Positions 34,411-42,204 of a stretch of 64,000 nucleotides of DNA are shown in pieces. Source of the stretch: DATMXT01 sp963662765. Its GTDB lineage: Bacteria; Bacillota; Clostridia; Oscillospirales; Feifaniaceae. Position numbers and translations under genes: made by a program. The stretch lies in contig CAXXUP010000008.1 in assembly GCA_963662765.2 (NCBI GenBank), positions 496,001 through 560,000 on the forward strand. The letters run 5' to 3'. Position 1 is the stretch's first letter. Every line of letters starts with the position of its first letter. Below the pieces are notes generated by a model, which made no database searches, was not told the DNA's origin, and saw only the letters and a list, made by a program, of their open reading frames with translations.

Positions 34411-34428
34411 GCGCACAAAAGACCGCAG

Positions 34429-35157
34429 CTATTTTTCAAAGCGCGTGATGTGTACTTCGCCGTAAGTCAGAACATGGCGCATCCCATCATTCTCGACCGC
34501 GAGGCCAAAGTCCTCCGATATGCCGAGCACCCGTCCGAGACAGGCGCGTCCGTCTTGCACATACTCCACTTCACTGCCGTCCAATATGGAGCGGGCACGG
34601 TAGTGGGCGAGCAGGTCGGGGGCGGGCTCTCCATCCTTCCAGAGCGACATGAGCCCCTGGGCGATGCGGGGGATAAGGGCCATACGCAGAGCCTCATCGG
34701 GGGCCTTCAGCAGGGCACCGATCTTATCTGCTAGTTCCGGCGGATAGCAGCCCTCGGGCTGCCAGAGGTTGAGTCCAATCCCAACCACGACGGCGTCGCC
34801 TGCAGCCTCAGTGAGTATTCCGCAGACTTTCTTTCCACAATAATAGAGATCGTTGACCCACTTGATGCCGAGTCTTATGGCAGTCAGTTCCTCTACAGCT
34901 TCGGCCGCGGCGACGGCAGCGGCCGGCGTCAGGGTGAACAGTCGTTCGGGCGGGCAGGCGGGACGAAGCAGCAGACTCATATACAGGCCGCCCGCCTGTG
35001 AGAAAAAGGTGCGGCCCTGCCGGCCGCGACCGGCGGTCTGGCACTTTGCCGACAGTACGGTGCCGGCCGGAGCGCCCTCTTTTGCCATTTCAAGCAGGCG
35101 GGAATTCGTGGAGTCCACCTCGTCCATATCCATATATTTTATCGCACTTGCCGCCAC
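34429..35157 (-). CDS. birA: biotin-[acetyl-CoA-carboxylase] ligase, class I
   Basis: A 242-residue biotin protein ligase that activates biotin as biotinyl-AMP and joins it to carrier lysines. It shows DEVDSTNSRLLEMA, the biotinyl-AMP loop TAGRGRQGRTFFS, LGIKWVNDLYY and KVCGILTEAAGD, then a C-terminal SH3-like domain. It lacks the DNA-binding domain of bifunctional BirA, so it should not repress. The start is GTG 35157, 7 bases behind AAGGGGGG; an upstream in-frame start at 35202 has no such site. It is divergent from pyruvate carboxylase, a probable substrate. Confidence 0.9.
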   Translation of the reverse strand: MAASAIKYMDMDEVDSTNSRLLEMAKEGAPAGTVLSAKCQTAGRGRQGRTFFSQAGGLYMSLLLRPACPPERLFTLTPAAAVAAAEAVEELTAIRLGIKWVNDLYYCGKKVCGILTEAAGDAVVVGIGLNLWQPEGCYPPELADKIGALLKAPDEALRMALIPRIAQGLMSLWKDGEPAPDLLAHYRARSILDGSEVEYVQDGRACLGRVLGISEDFGLAVENDGMRHVLTYGEVHITRFEK

Positions 35158-35250
35158 CCATAAGCCCCCCTTTTTACATCGATGTGCGCAGCTTATAAAC
35201 AACTGTAATTATTACAAATACACACTTTCGCGGCAGTTCCCTTTTGGTCG

Positions 35251-35279
35251 ATTGTAACATAATGTATGCAGCAAGTCAA
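35251..35279 (-). promoter_or_regulatory. promoter of birA
   Basis: On the minus strand TTGACT, a 17-bp spacer and TACAAT. It is back-to-back with the pyruvate carboxylase promoter, the -35 boxes being only about 8 bases apart. Confidence 0.75.
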
Positions 35280-35286
35280 AATATAC

Positions 35287-35320
35287 TTGCATTTTTTTTA
35301 GTAAAGTCCTATACTTTACT
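35287..35320 (+). promoter_or_regulatory. pyruvate carboxylase promoter with an overlapping dyad operator
   Basis: TTGCAT (35287-35292), a 17-bp spacer and TATACT (35310-35315). The perfect dyad AGTAAAGT-CCTAT-ACTTTACT (35300-35320) covers the -10, and a further TAAAGT half-site lies at 35328-35333. This is a likely repressor site of unknown owner; it does not resemble the BirA consensus, and the local BirA has no DNA-binding domain. Confidence 0.65.
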
Positions 35321-35387
35321 TGCTAATTAAAGTGTAGCTCTAATTATTTGTTAAACTTTTCATAACATGAGCTTATGGGAGGATATC

Positions 35388-36389
35388 ATGCCAAAAGTGA
35401 AAATCAACAAAGTGCTGGTTGCAAACCGCGGCGAGATCGCCATTCGTATATTCAGAGCGTGTTATGACCTTGGCATACACACAGTGGCCATGTACTCCAA
35501 CGAGGACACGTATTCGCTTTTCCGGATACAGGCCGACGAGGCCTATCTGCTGGGGGAAAACCGTAGCCCCTTGGGAACTTATCTCGATATACCCGGCATC
35601 ATCGACTTAGCCAAGCGCCGGGGCGTGACCGCCATCCACCCGGGCTATGGCTTTTTGTCAGAGAACGCCGACTTCGCCAGAGCCTGCGAGCAAAACGGCA
35701 TTGTCTTCATCGGGCCGCCCTCAACGGTCTTGGGCATGATGGGCGACAAGCTGTCGGCCAAGGCGCTGGCCCTCTCCTGCGGGGTTCCGACCATTCCCGG
35801 CTGCACCGTCCCCCTTAAAAACGCGGACGACGCAAGAGAAAAGGCGATAGAGTACGGCTTTCCGGTCATTTTAAAAGCGGCCGGCGGCGGCGGCGGCCGC
35901 GGCATGCGCCGGTGCGATACGCCGGACGAAGTGTCGGAGGCCTTTGAACTTGTCAGCAGCGAGGCCCGCAAAGCTTTTGGCAACGAGGACATCTTTATTG
36001 AAAAATACCTGGTCGAGCCTAAGCACATCGAAGTGCAGATTCTGGCCGACGACTATGGCAACATTATGCACCTCGGAGAGCGCGACTGCTCCTTGCAGCG
36101 CCGGTATCAGAAAGTGGTCGAAATGGCCCCGGCCTGGTCGGTGCCGGTGCGCACGGTGGCGGCCCTGCGGGCCGACGCCGTCAAAATCGCCCGCAAGGCG
36201 GGCTATGTCAATGCCGGCACCGTAGAGTTTCTCGTGGACCGAGACGGCAAACACTACTTCATTGAGATGAATCCCCGCATCCAGGTCGAACACACAGTCA
36301 CCGAGATGGTGACCGGCATCGATTTGGTGCGGGGCCCAGATCCTCATCGCCGAGGGCGAGCCCCTGTCCCATCCCGAAATCGGGCTTAG
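35388..36389 (+). CDS. pyc: pyruvate carboxylase, N-terminal (biotin carboxylase) fragment before a frameshift
   Basis: The first 333 codons of pyruvate carboxylase, which carboxylates pyruvate to oxaloacetate with ATP and bicarbonate. Visible are the start KVLVANRGEIAIRIFRAC, HPGYGFLSENADFA, the ATP-grasp loop KAAGGGGGRGMRR, ERDCSLQRRYQKVVE and EMNPRIQVEHTVTEMVTGID. After DLVR the frame is lost: the GGGG run at 36331-36334 seems to have one G too many, and removing it restores AQILIAEGEPL and joins the second fragment. Everything else looks functional, so a sequencing or assembly error is possible. ATG 35388 lies 5 bases behind GGGAGG; ATG 35367 lacks a site. Confidence 0.85.
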   Translation: MPKVKINKVLVANRGEIAIRIFRACYDLGIHTVAMYSNEDTYSLFRIQADEAYLLGENRSPLGTYLDIPGIIDLAKRRGVTAIHPGYGFLSENADFARACEQNGIVFIGPPSTVLGMMGDKLSAKALALSCGVPTIPGCTVPLKNADDAREKAIEYGFPVILKAAGGGGGRGMRRCDTPDEVSEAFELVSSEARKAFGNEDIFIEKYLVEPKHIEVQILADDYGNIMHLGERDCSLQRRYQKVVEMAPAWSVPVRTVAALRADAVKIARKAGYVNAGTVEFLVDRDGKHYFIEMNPRIQVEHTVTEMVTGIDLVRGPDPHRRGRAPVPSRNRA

Positions 36390-36435
36390 CTCTCAGGAGG
36401 ACCTGCGTATCAACGGCTTTGCTGTCCAGTGCCGG

Positions 36436-38814
36436 GTGACAACCGAAGACCCCAAGAATAACTTCGCGCCGGATTACGGCAAAATTACAGCCTACCGCTC
36501 CTGCGGCGGGTTCGGTGTGCGGCTCGACGGCGGCAACTTCGACGTTGGCAGCGTCATCTCGCCTTATTATGATTCGCTTTTAGTCAAGGTCACCTGCTGG
36601 GATACGACTTTCCCGGCGCTTTGCCGCAAGATGACGCGGGCCCTCAATGAGGTACACGTCAAGGGTGTCAAGACCAACATCCCCTTTGTCACCAAAATCA
36701 TGACCCATCCGCAGTTTGTGGAAGGGAAGTGCCACACCAAATTCATCGACGAGACACCGGAGCTCTTTGACTTCGACGACACCGAGGATAGGGGCACACG
36801 GGTGCTCAAATACATCGCACAGATTCAAGTGGCCAACCCGTCGGCCGAACGGCACCAGTTTGACTCTCCACGGTTCCCCCGCAAATTGCTGGAAGTGCAG
36901 CCGAAAGGCCTCAAACAGATCATGGATGAAAAGGGACCAGAGGGACTCCGGGACCACATCCTGGCCGAAAAGAAGCTGCTTGTCACCGATACCACGATGC
37001 GGGACGCGCATCAGAGCCTTTTTGCCACCCGCATGCGCACCCGCGACATGCTGCTCGGAGCCGAGGGAACGGCTGAAATTCTCGCAAACTGCTTTTCGCT
37101 GGAAATGTGGGGAGGCGCCACGTTTGATGTGGCCTACCGCTTTTTGCACGAGTCCCCTTGGGAGCGGCTTGAGCTGCTGCGGGAGCGCATTCCGAACATT
37201 CCATTCCAGATGTTGCTGCGGGGCTCCAATCTCGTCGGCTACACCAACTACCCCGACAACCTCGTGCGGGCCTTCGTCAAGCAGGCGGCAGCGACCGGCG
37301 TCGACATCTTTAGAGTTTTCGACTCCCTCAACTGGATTCCCGGCATGGAGATCGCCATGGATGAGGTATTGCAGCAAAACAAGTTCCTCGAGGCTGCCGT
37401 GTGCTATACCGGCGATATCTCGGACCCCAAGCGGGATAAATACACCCTCGACTACTACGTGAAATTTGCCAAGGAGCTCGAGCGCCGCGGCGCCCACGCC
37501 ATCTGCATCAAGGACATGTCGGGCCTCTTAAAACCCTATGCCGCCAAGAAGCTCATCACGACCCTCAAGCAGGAGGTGGGGCTGCCCATCCACCTGCACA
37601 CCCACGATACAACCGGCAACCAGGTGGCGACACTGCTGATGGCGGCCGAGGCCGGCGTCGACGTCGTCGACTGCGCCGTCAGCTCTATGTCGAGTTTGAC
37701 CTCGCAGCCCTCGATGAATGCGGTGGTGGCAGCCCTCTCCGGTAATGAGCGGGATACCGGGCTCGACGTGCGCCGGCTGGAGGAGCTGTCCGACTACTGG
37801 GCCGATGTTCGGCTGCGCTACGAGACCTTCGACGTCGGGCTCAAGACCCCGACGACTGAAATTTACCGCTACGAGATCCCCGGCGGCCAGTACACCAACC
37901 TGCGGCCGCAGGTGGTATCGCTGGGCCTTGGTCCCCGCTTCGAGGAGGTCAAGGAGATGTACAAGACGGTCAATGACATGCTCGGCGACCTTGTAAAAGT
38001 GACCCCCTCCTCAAAAGTTGTCGGGGACTTGGCCATTTTCATGGTGCAAAACGAGCTTACACCCGAGAATATTGTGGAGAAGGGCAAAAACCTCTCCTTC
38101 CCGGACTCGGTAGTCTCTTACTTCAAGGGTATGATGGGCCAGCCGGCTTGGGGCTTCCCGGAGGACATTCAAAAAGTCGTCCTCAAGGGGGAGGAGCCCA
38201 TCACCTGCCGGCCGGGCGAGCTGCTGCCGCCCGTCGATTTTGACGCGCTGCGGGAGAAGATCTCCAAATTCAGCCCAAATCCAGACATGCGCTCCCTCAT
38301 CTCCTACGCCATGTACCCCAAGGTCTACGAGGACTATCTGAGGCACCGCAAGGACTACGGCTACATTATGCGCATGGGCAGCCACGTCTTCTTCAACGGC
38401 ATGGCCATGGGCGAGACCAACAAAATCAGCATTGAGGAGGGCAAGACCCTCGTCATCAAATATCTGGGACTCGGCGACAGCTACGACGACGGAACCCGCG
38501 AGGTGCGGTTCGAGCTCAACGGCTCCCGCCGCGAAATCCGGGTGCCCGACCCCCAGACGACCTCCAAGGCCGTGCAGGTGCAGCTGGCCGACCAGACCGA
38601 CAAGAGTCAGATCGGCTCTTCCATCCCCGGGATGGTCAGCAAGGTCATGGTCAAGGTCGGGGATACCGTCAAGGAAAATCAGGTTGTAGCGGTGGTCGAG
38701 GCCATGAAAATGGAGACCAGCGTCGTGGCCGGCATGGACGGCGTCGTCAAAGAGGTGCTGGTCACCCCCGGAAAGACAGTCAAGGCCGGCGAGCTTTTAA
38801 TCCGAATCGGTTAA
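36436..38814 (+). CDS. pyc: pyruvate carboxylase, C-terminal fragment (carboxyltransferase + biotin carrier)
   Basis: Continuation of pyruvate carboxylase in the next frame; the true reading frame is open from about 36335. It holds the end of biotin carboxylase (NNFAPDYGKITAYRSCGG) and the HMGL-like carboxyltransferase (TDTTMRDAHQSLFATRMRT, RVFDSLNW, HLHTHDTTGN). The PYC_OADA region follows, then a biotinyl domain with the acceptor Lys in VVEAMKMETSVV near the end. The joined protein would be about 1141 residues, normal for the single-chain enzyme. A strong terminator follows. The internal ATG 36436 is only the first in-frame start after the shift. Confidence 0.85.
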   Translation: MTTEDPKNNFAPDYGKITAYRSCGGFGVRLDGGNFDVGSVISPYYDSLLVKVTCWDTTFPALCRKMTRALNEVHVKGVKTNIPFVTKIMTHPQFVEGKCHTKFIDETPELFDFDDTEDRGTRVLKYIAQIQVANPSAERHQFDSPRFPRKLLEVQPKGLKQIMDEKGPEGLRDHILAEKKLLVTDTTMRDAHQSLFATRMRTRDMLLGAEGTAEILANCFSLEMWGGATFDVAYRFLHESPWERLELLRERIPNIPFQMLLRGSNLVGYTNYPDNLVRAFVKQAAATGVDIFRVFDSLNWIPGMEIAMDEVLQQNKFLEAAVCYTGDISDPKRDKYTLDYYVKFAKELERRGAHAICIKDMSGLLKPYAAKKLITTLKQEVGLPIHLHTHDTTGNQVATLLMAAEAGVDVVDCAVSSMSSLTSQPSMNAVVAALSGNERDTGLDVRRLEELSDYWADVRLRYETFDVGLKTPTTEIYRYEIPGGQYTNLRPQVVSLGLGPRFEEVKEMYKTVNDMLGDLVKVTPSSKVVGDLAIFMVQNELTPENIVEKGKNLSFPDSVVSYFKGMMGQPAWGFPEDIQKVVLKGEEPITCRPGELLPPVDFDALREKISKFSPNPDMRSLISYAMYPKVYEDYLRHRKDYGYIMRMGSHVFFNGMAMGETNKISIEEGKTLVIKYLGLGDSYDDGTREVRFELNGSRREIRVPDPQTTSKAVQVQLADQTDKSQIGSSIPGMVSKVMVKVGDTVKENQVVAVVEAMKMETSVVAGMDGVVKEVLVTPGKTVKAGELLIRIG

Positions 38815-38822
38815 ACGAAATA

Positions 38823-38858
38823 AAAAAAGCTGCAGGGCAAAAGCCCTGCAGCTTTTTT
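38823..38858. terminator. bidirectional intrinsic terminator
   Basis: AAAAAAGCTGCAGGGC and its exact complement around an AAAA loop, between the converging pyc and NifX-like genes, with A/T tracts on both sides. Confidence 0.9.
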
Positions 38859-38866
38859 ATGCTTTA

Positions 38867-39277
38867 TCAGCCGTGGCAGTCCCCGCCGCAGTGGCCGTCC
38901 TCGCTGGGACAACCATCCTCGCCGTGGTGCTTGCCTGCGTGGGTACAGGTCACGCCGGGATTGTAAGCTAGGGTGCCAGCCAGAAAATCCTGTACGGCCT
39001 TGTCGGCGTCTCCCATGACGCCGCCGAAGAAGTTAATGCCGGCCTCGGTCAAGGCGCGTTTGGCGCCGTCGCCGATGCCGCCGCAGATGAGGGTCTTGAC
39101 CTCGAGCTTTTTCAGGATGCCGGACAAGGCACCGTGACCGCTGCCTTCTGCGTTCACGACGTAGGCGATGGTCGCTTTGCCATTTTCCACGTCATAGACT
39201 TTAAAGTGATCCGTGTGGCCGAAGTGCTGGAACACCGAATTGTCTTTTTCCTGATAGGGCACCGCGATGCGCGTCAT
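38867..39277 (-). CDS. NifX/NifB-type (dinitrogenase iron-molybdenum cofactor family) protein
   Basis: A 136-residue protein. Residues 1-105 form the Fe-Mo-cofactor-binding fold (TRIAVPYQEKDNSVFQHFGH, LICGGIGDGAKRALTEAGI). The C-terminal 30 residues are rich in Cys and His (CTHAGKHHGEDGC, GHCGGDCHG) and look metal-binding. No nitrogenase genes are present, so a general Fe-S or metal-cluster role is more likely, as for other stand-alone family members. ATG 39277 has CGGAG 8 bases before it. It follows the Mrp gene by 5 bases, in the operon DUF134-Mrp-NifX. Confidence 0.85.
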   Translation of the reverse strand: MTRIAVPYQEKDNSVFQHFGHTDHFKVYDVENGKATIAYVVNAEGSGHGALSGILKKLEVKTLICGGIGDGAKRALTEAGINFFGGVMGDADKAVQDFLAGTLAYNPGVTCTHAGKHHGEDGCPSEDGHCGGDCHG

Positions 39278-39282
39278 AGTGA

Positions 39283-40110
39283 TTACTCCGTTTCTCTGAG
39301 CATGGCCGCGAGCGGGTCGATGGGGCCCGTCTCACAGTCTTCAATGGTCCCCGCGTCTGCCGCGGCGGCAAAACGGGGGTCTATCGGTATCTTACAGACA
39401 GCGCCGATGCCGTGTTTGGCGGCAAGTTCCGAGGCGCTGCTCTTTCCGAAAATTTCGTGCCGTGTCCCACAGACCGGGCACTCAAAATAGCTCATGTTTT
39501 CAACCAACGCCAAAACCGGGATCTTCATCATCGCGGCCATGTTGACAGCCTTTTCAACGATCATGCCGACCAGTTCCTGGGGTGAGGCCACGATGACGAT
39601 GCCGTCGACGGGCAGCGACTGGAATACGGTCAGCGGCACGTCGCCCGTGCCCGGCGGCATGTCGATGAACATGAAATCCACCCCGCCCCACATGACGTCG
39701 CTCCAGAACTGCTTGACGGCTCCGGCAATGACAGGTCCCCGCCAGACCACCGGCGTGGTGTCGTCCTCCAGCAAAAGGTTTGTGGACATGATCTCAATTC
39801 CGGTTTTCGTCACGGCCGGCATCAGGCCGAACTCGCTGGCTGAGGCTTTTTCAGTGATCCCGAAAGTCCGGGGAATGGAGGGGCCGGTCACGTCGGCGTC
39901 GAGGATGGCCGTCTTGTACCCCGACCGCCGCATGGCCACCGCCAGCATCGAGGTGACAAGGCTCTTGCCCACGCCGCCTTTGCCGCTGACGACCGCGATC
40001 ACTTTTTTAATTTTGGAATACTCGTTTGCCGGGGCCAGAAGGCTCTCTTCTTTTCTGTCGGCACAGCTCGCCCCGCAGGAGGAGCAGTTGCCGTCACAGG
40101 CTTCACTCAT
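39283..40110 (-). CDS. Mrp/NBP35 family P-loop ATPase (Fe-S carrier)
   Basis: A 275-residue ATPase. The N-terminus has four cysteines (CDGNCSSCGASC), then the deviant Walker A SGKGGVGKS, ILDADVTGPSIPR, FIDMPPGTGDV and the cluster-binding ECPVCGTRHEIFG. Family members assemble or carry [4Fe-4S] clusters to apoproteins. The start is ATG 40110, which gives the family-typical MSEACDGNC; the frame stays open about 200 bases further upstream, but that would run back through DUF134. It overlaps DUF134 by 8 bases and is followed by the NifX-like gene. Confidence 0.92.
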   Translation of the reverse strand: MSEACDGNCSSCGASCADRKEESLLAPANEYSKIKKVIAVVSGKGGVGKSLVTSMLAVAMRRSGYKTAILDADVTGPSIPRTFGITEKASASEFGLMPAVTKTGIEIMSTNLLLEDDTTPVVWRGPVIAGAVKQFWSDVMWGGVDFMFIDMPPGTGDVPLTVFQSLPVDGIVIVASPQELVGMIVEKAVNMAAMMKIPVLALVENMSYFECPVCGTRHEIFGKSSASELAAKHGIGAVCKIPIDPRFAAAADAGTIEDCETGPIDPLAAMLRETE

Positions 40111-40477
40111 CGTTTGATTCGTCCTTTCCAATTGGTGTCGTCCCGCCGTTCCGGAGCCTACAGCATCCGCGCCCGCAGGAAGCGCCGCGGTGCTCGCAAA
40201 AACGCACGTCGCCGCCGCCGATGAGAAGGCCTTGGCCTTCCACGATGCAAAGCGCCAGTTTTTTGCGGGCGCCTGCATAAATGGACTGCACCGTCGTACG
40301 GGCAACCCCCATCTGCTCGGCGCACTGTTCCTGAGTCAGTTCCTCAAGGTCGATGAGCCTTATGACCTCATACTCGTCGATGGTCATGGCAATCTGACCG
40401 TTGCACCCATCCTGCGGACCGAAAACGGTGCAGACCGGGGTGGAACACACCCGGCGGAATTTGCGCGGCCTCGGCAT
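40103..40477 (-). CDS. DUF134 family DNA-binding protein
   Basis: A 124-residue protein starting MPRPRKFRRVCSTPVCTVFGP, the hallmark of DUF134. A helix-turn-helix near residues 40-90 resembles sigma-70 region 4 (LTQEQCAEQMGVARTTVQSI). The C-terminus is Cys-rich (CEHRGASCGRGCCRL) and may bind metal or an Fe-S cluster. It probably regulates the Mrp/NifX operon that it heads. ATG 40477 lies 7 bases after AAGGAGG. The 235-base gap upstream (40478-40712) holds its promoter region and no further gene that I can see. Confidence 0.86.
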   Translation of the reverse strand: MPRPRKFRRVCSTPVCTVFGPQDGCNGQIAMTIDEYEVIRLIDLEELTQEQCAEQMGVARTTVQSIYAGARKKLALCIVEGQGLLIGGGDVRFCEHRGASCGRGCCRLRNGGTTPIGKDESNDE

Positions 40478-40712
40478 GTTGCTTCCTCCTTGAATGGCGT
40501 TATTGACATATGACATTAATGAGTATAGACCAGCCAAGGCCATTCGTCAATCATTATTTTGTAAATTGTTATGGACGAATTTTGCGCATTTACTCATGGG
40601 CCTCCGCACCGGCGGGGGTAAAAGAATTTCGACTCTGCCGCCTTACGCAGACACGGCCAAAACTGCAGCGGGCAAACTATGTTTTTCGCCGCCGCAGCCG
40701 ATACGCCCCGTC

Positions 40713-41246
40713 TTACAGCTCCTTCGCGGACTCATAGAGCGCCGCCCGCTCCTCAGGTGAAGTGGTGCGTGTCAGGACGGCGGCGATCACAAGGATGCCG
40801 ACGATGCTGCAGCCAAGGCGCAGCAGCATGTAGTCAACGCCGAGGTTTCCGGCCTCGAAGAGCAGCATGGGTATTTTGGTCGTCGACCAAGCTCCGATGA
40901 AAATAAAGACGTTGGTCAGCGATACCCCTTTTTTGAGCAGCACGCCGGCGACGGGGAAGGCGGCATAAAGCGGCCCGGCAGCCGCCGATCCCATGATAAA
41001 GGCAATGAGTGCCCCTTTTGGGCCGGCGCCGTCGCCCATATACTTCATCATGGTCTCCCGCCCGACCCAGACATCGAGCAGCCCGAGCAGGATGAAGATG
41101 GGGATGACAATGGTCAGCATTTCCACAAGATTATTCTTCGTCAGTGTGATCGACGCCTTGCCGACCGCGGGATAAAAGGCGATGAGGGCGAGGTTTGCCG
41201 CCAGAAAACCCAGGGCGTATTTGTAGCGAAGCAGAAGTTTTTTCAT
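40713..41246 (-). CDS. YraQ/DUF318-type permease, second half
   Basis: A 177-residue membrane protein with about five hydrophobic segments (YALGFLAANLALIAFYPAVG, MLTIVIPIFILLGLLDVWVG, GALIAFIMGSAAAGPLYAAF and others). It resembles one half of the duplicated DUF318/ArsP-like permease family. The neighbouring gene encodes the other half, and ATGA overlaps suggest co-translation into a heterodimer. ATG 41246 lies 8 bases behind GGAGGG. The ArsR gene upstream suggests metal or metalloid control; the transported compound is unknown. Confidence 0.75.
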   Translation of the reverse strand: MKKLLLRYKYALGFLAANLALIAFYPAVGKASITLTKNNLVEMLTIVIPIFILLGLLDVWVGRETMMKYMGDGAGPKGALIAFIMGSAAAGPLYAAFPVAGVLLKKGVSLTNVFIFIGAWSTTKIPMLLFEAGNLGVDYMLLRLGCSIVGILVIAAVLTRTTSPEERAALYESAKEL

Positions 41247-41722
41247 GCGATAAACCCTCCGATCACAAGAGAGACGACGACGGCAAAGCAAAGAGCCAGC
41301 AGGTTGCGCTTTACGGCGATCTTTTTCCCGAAGTATTTTGTCTCGACCGGCAGCGTGACAACGCCGACCATCATGAGGGTGGTGATGAACATGGTGATCT
41401 GACCGTAACCGGCGCCGGAAGCCAGCAGCGAGGCCGCCAGAGGAAAGGCGACAAAGCCGGGAATGAGGGTGATGGAGCCCACGACGGCTGCAATGACATA
41501 GCCAAAAGCCCCGGACCCCTGTCCCAGCAGGCGGGAGATGACGGCCTTGTCGAGGACCGAGAGCATCATGCCGATGAGGAGGATGACACAGAGAAATTGT
41601 GGCAGGATGTTTTCAAAGGACTTCCAAGCTTTTATTAATGCCATTTTAGTCCTTTTTTTATCCTTAAACCAGGATAGTCCCAATAGAAGAGCGGTGGCGA
41701 CATAGAGAATATTGTTAAACAT
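41243..41722 (-). CDS. YraQ/DUF318-type permease, first half
   Basis: A 159-residue protein with four or five membrane helices (ILPQFLCVILLIGMMLSVLD, AFGYVIAAVVGSITLIPGFV, MFITTLMMVGVVTLPVETKY). The GSITLIPGF motif recurs in the partner as GSAAAGPLYAAF. Full-length family members are about twice this size, so the permease appears split into two genes. The start is 1 base after the ArsR stop, with AAAGGAG inside the ArsR coding end. Probably one operon ArsR-permease-permease. Confidence 0.75.
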   Translation of the reverse strand: MFNNILYVATALLLGLSWFKDKKRTKMALIKAWKSFENILPQFLCVILLIGMMLSVLDKAVISRLLGQGSGAFGYVIAAVVGSITLIPGFVAFPLAASLLASGAGYGQITMFITTLMMVGVVTLPVETKYFGKKIAVKRNLLALCFAVVVSLVIGGFIA

Positions 41723-41723
41723 G

Positions 41724-42116
41724 TCAGACTCCTTTCCGGCCGCATCGACCCGTGGATCCGCAGTGCCCGCCGCGGCAAGCCGCCTTGACGGCGTCGCCGC
41801 ACTTGCCTGCTTTGTGACAGGCGTCTAGCTCGGCGGCAGGTGGCTCCTCCCGCTCAATGTCGGCGAGTTGCATAATACTGCCGGCAAGCGCCCGCAGCGC
41901 ACCGCGGTTGACCTCGAAGTGCATGAAGTAACCCCGCCGCTGTGCTTCGAGCAGCCCGGCCTCCCGCAGCACCCGCACATGCTGTGAGACGCCGCCGGGC
42001 GTAAGACCAAGTTCTTGGGACAACGCCCGCAGGCAGTAGTTGCGGTGCAGCAGCAGACGGACAATGGCGAGCCGTGTCTCATCGGCCAGCGCTTTTAGGA
42101 CCACTGTGTCCTCCAT
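41724..42116 (-). CDS. ArsR family metalloregulator with Cys-rich tail
   Basis: A 130-residue winged-helix repressor (LKALADETRLAIVRLLLHRN, CLRALSQELGLTPGGVSQHV). A C-terminal tail of about 35 residues carries six cysteines and two histidines (CHKAGKCG, CRGGHCGSTGRCG), probably the metal sensor. The large palindrome at 42124-42171 abuts the start and is the likely operator. Start: ATG 42116 has only GGGGG; GTG 42104 sits 5 bases after GGAGG and is a good alternative. It should release the permease genes when metal or metalloid binds. Confidence 0.88.
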   Translation of the reverse strand: MEDTVVLKALADETRLAIVRLLLHRNYCLRALSQELGLTPGGVSQHVRVLREAGLLEAQRRGYFMHFEVNRGALRALAGSIMQLADIEREEPPAAELDACHKAGKCGDAVKAACRGGHCGSTGRCGRKGV

Positions 42117-42123
42117 AAAAAGA

Positions 42124-42171
42124 CCCCCTGTATATTTAATTTAGAAATTACTAAATCAAATATACAGGGGG
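42124..42171 (-). promoter_or_regulatory. 21-bp palindrome: ArsR operator and/or terminator
   Basis: CCCCCTGTATATTTAATTTAG faces its complement (one mismatch) across AAATTA. The inner ATTTAG...CTAAAT part resembles ArsR-type dyads. Read leftwards the hairpin is followed by TCTTTTT, so it also fits a terminator for the TauE gene. It ends 8 bases before the ArsR start. Confidence 0.72.
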
Positions 42172-42204
42172 CACGCAGTTAAGTCAATACTAAAATGATT
42201 TTTT

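Noticed and set aside
38867..39277. NifX-like protein as evidence of nitrogen fixation
   Set aside because: No nifHDK or nifB genes are present, and stand-alone members of this family are common in non-fixing anaerobes.
39283..40305. A longer Mrp protein starting near 40305
   Set aside because: The extra 65 residues are DUF134 sequence read in another frame; ATG 40110 gives the expected Cys-rich N-terminus.
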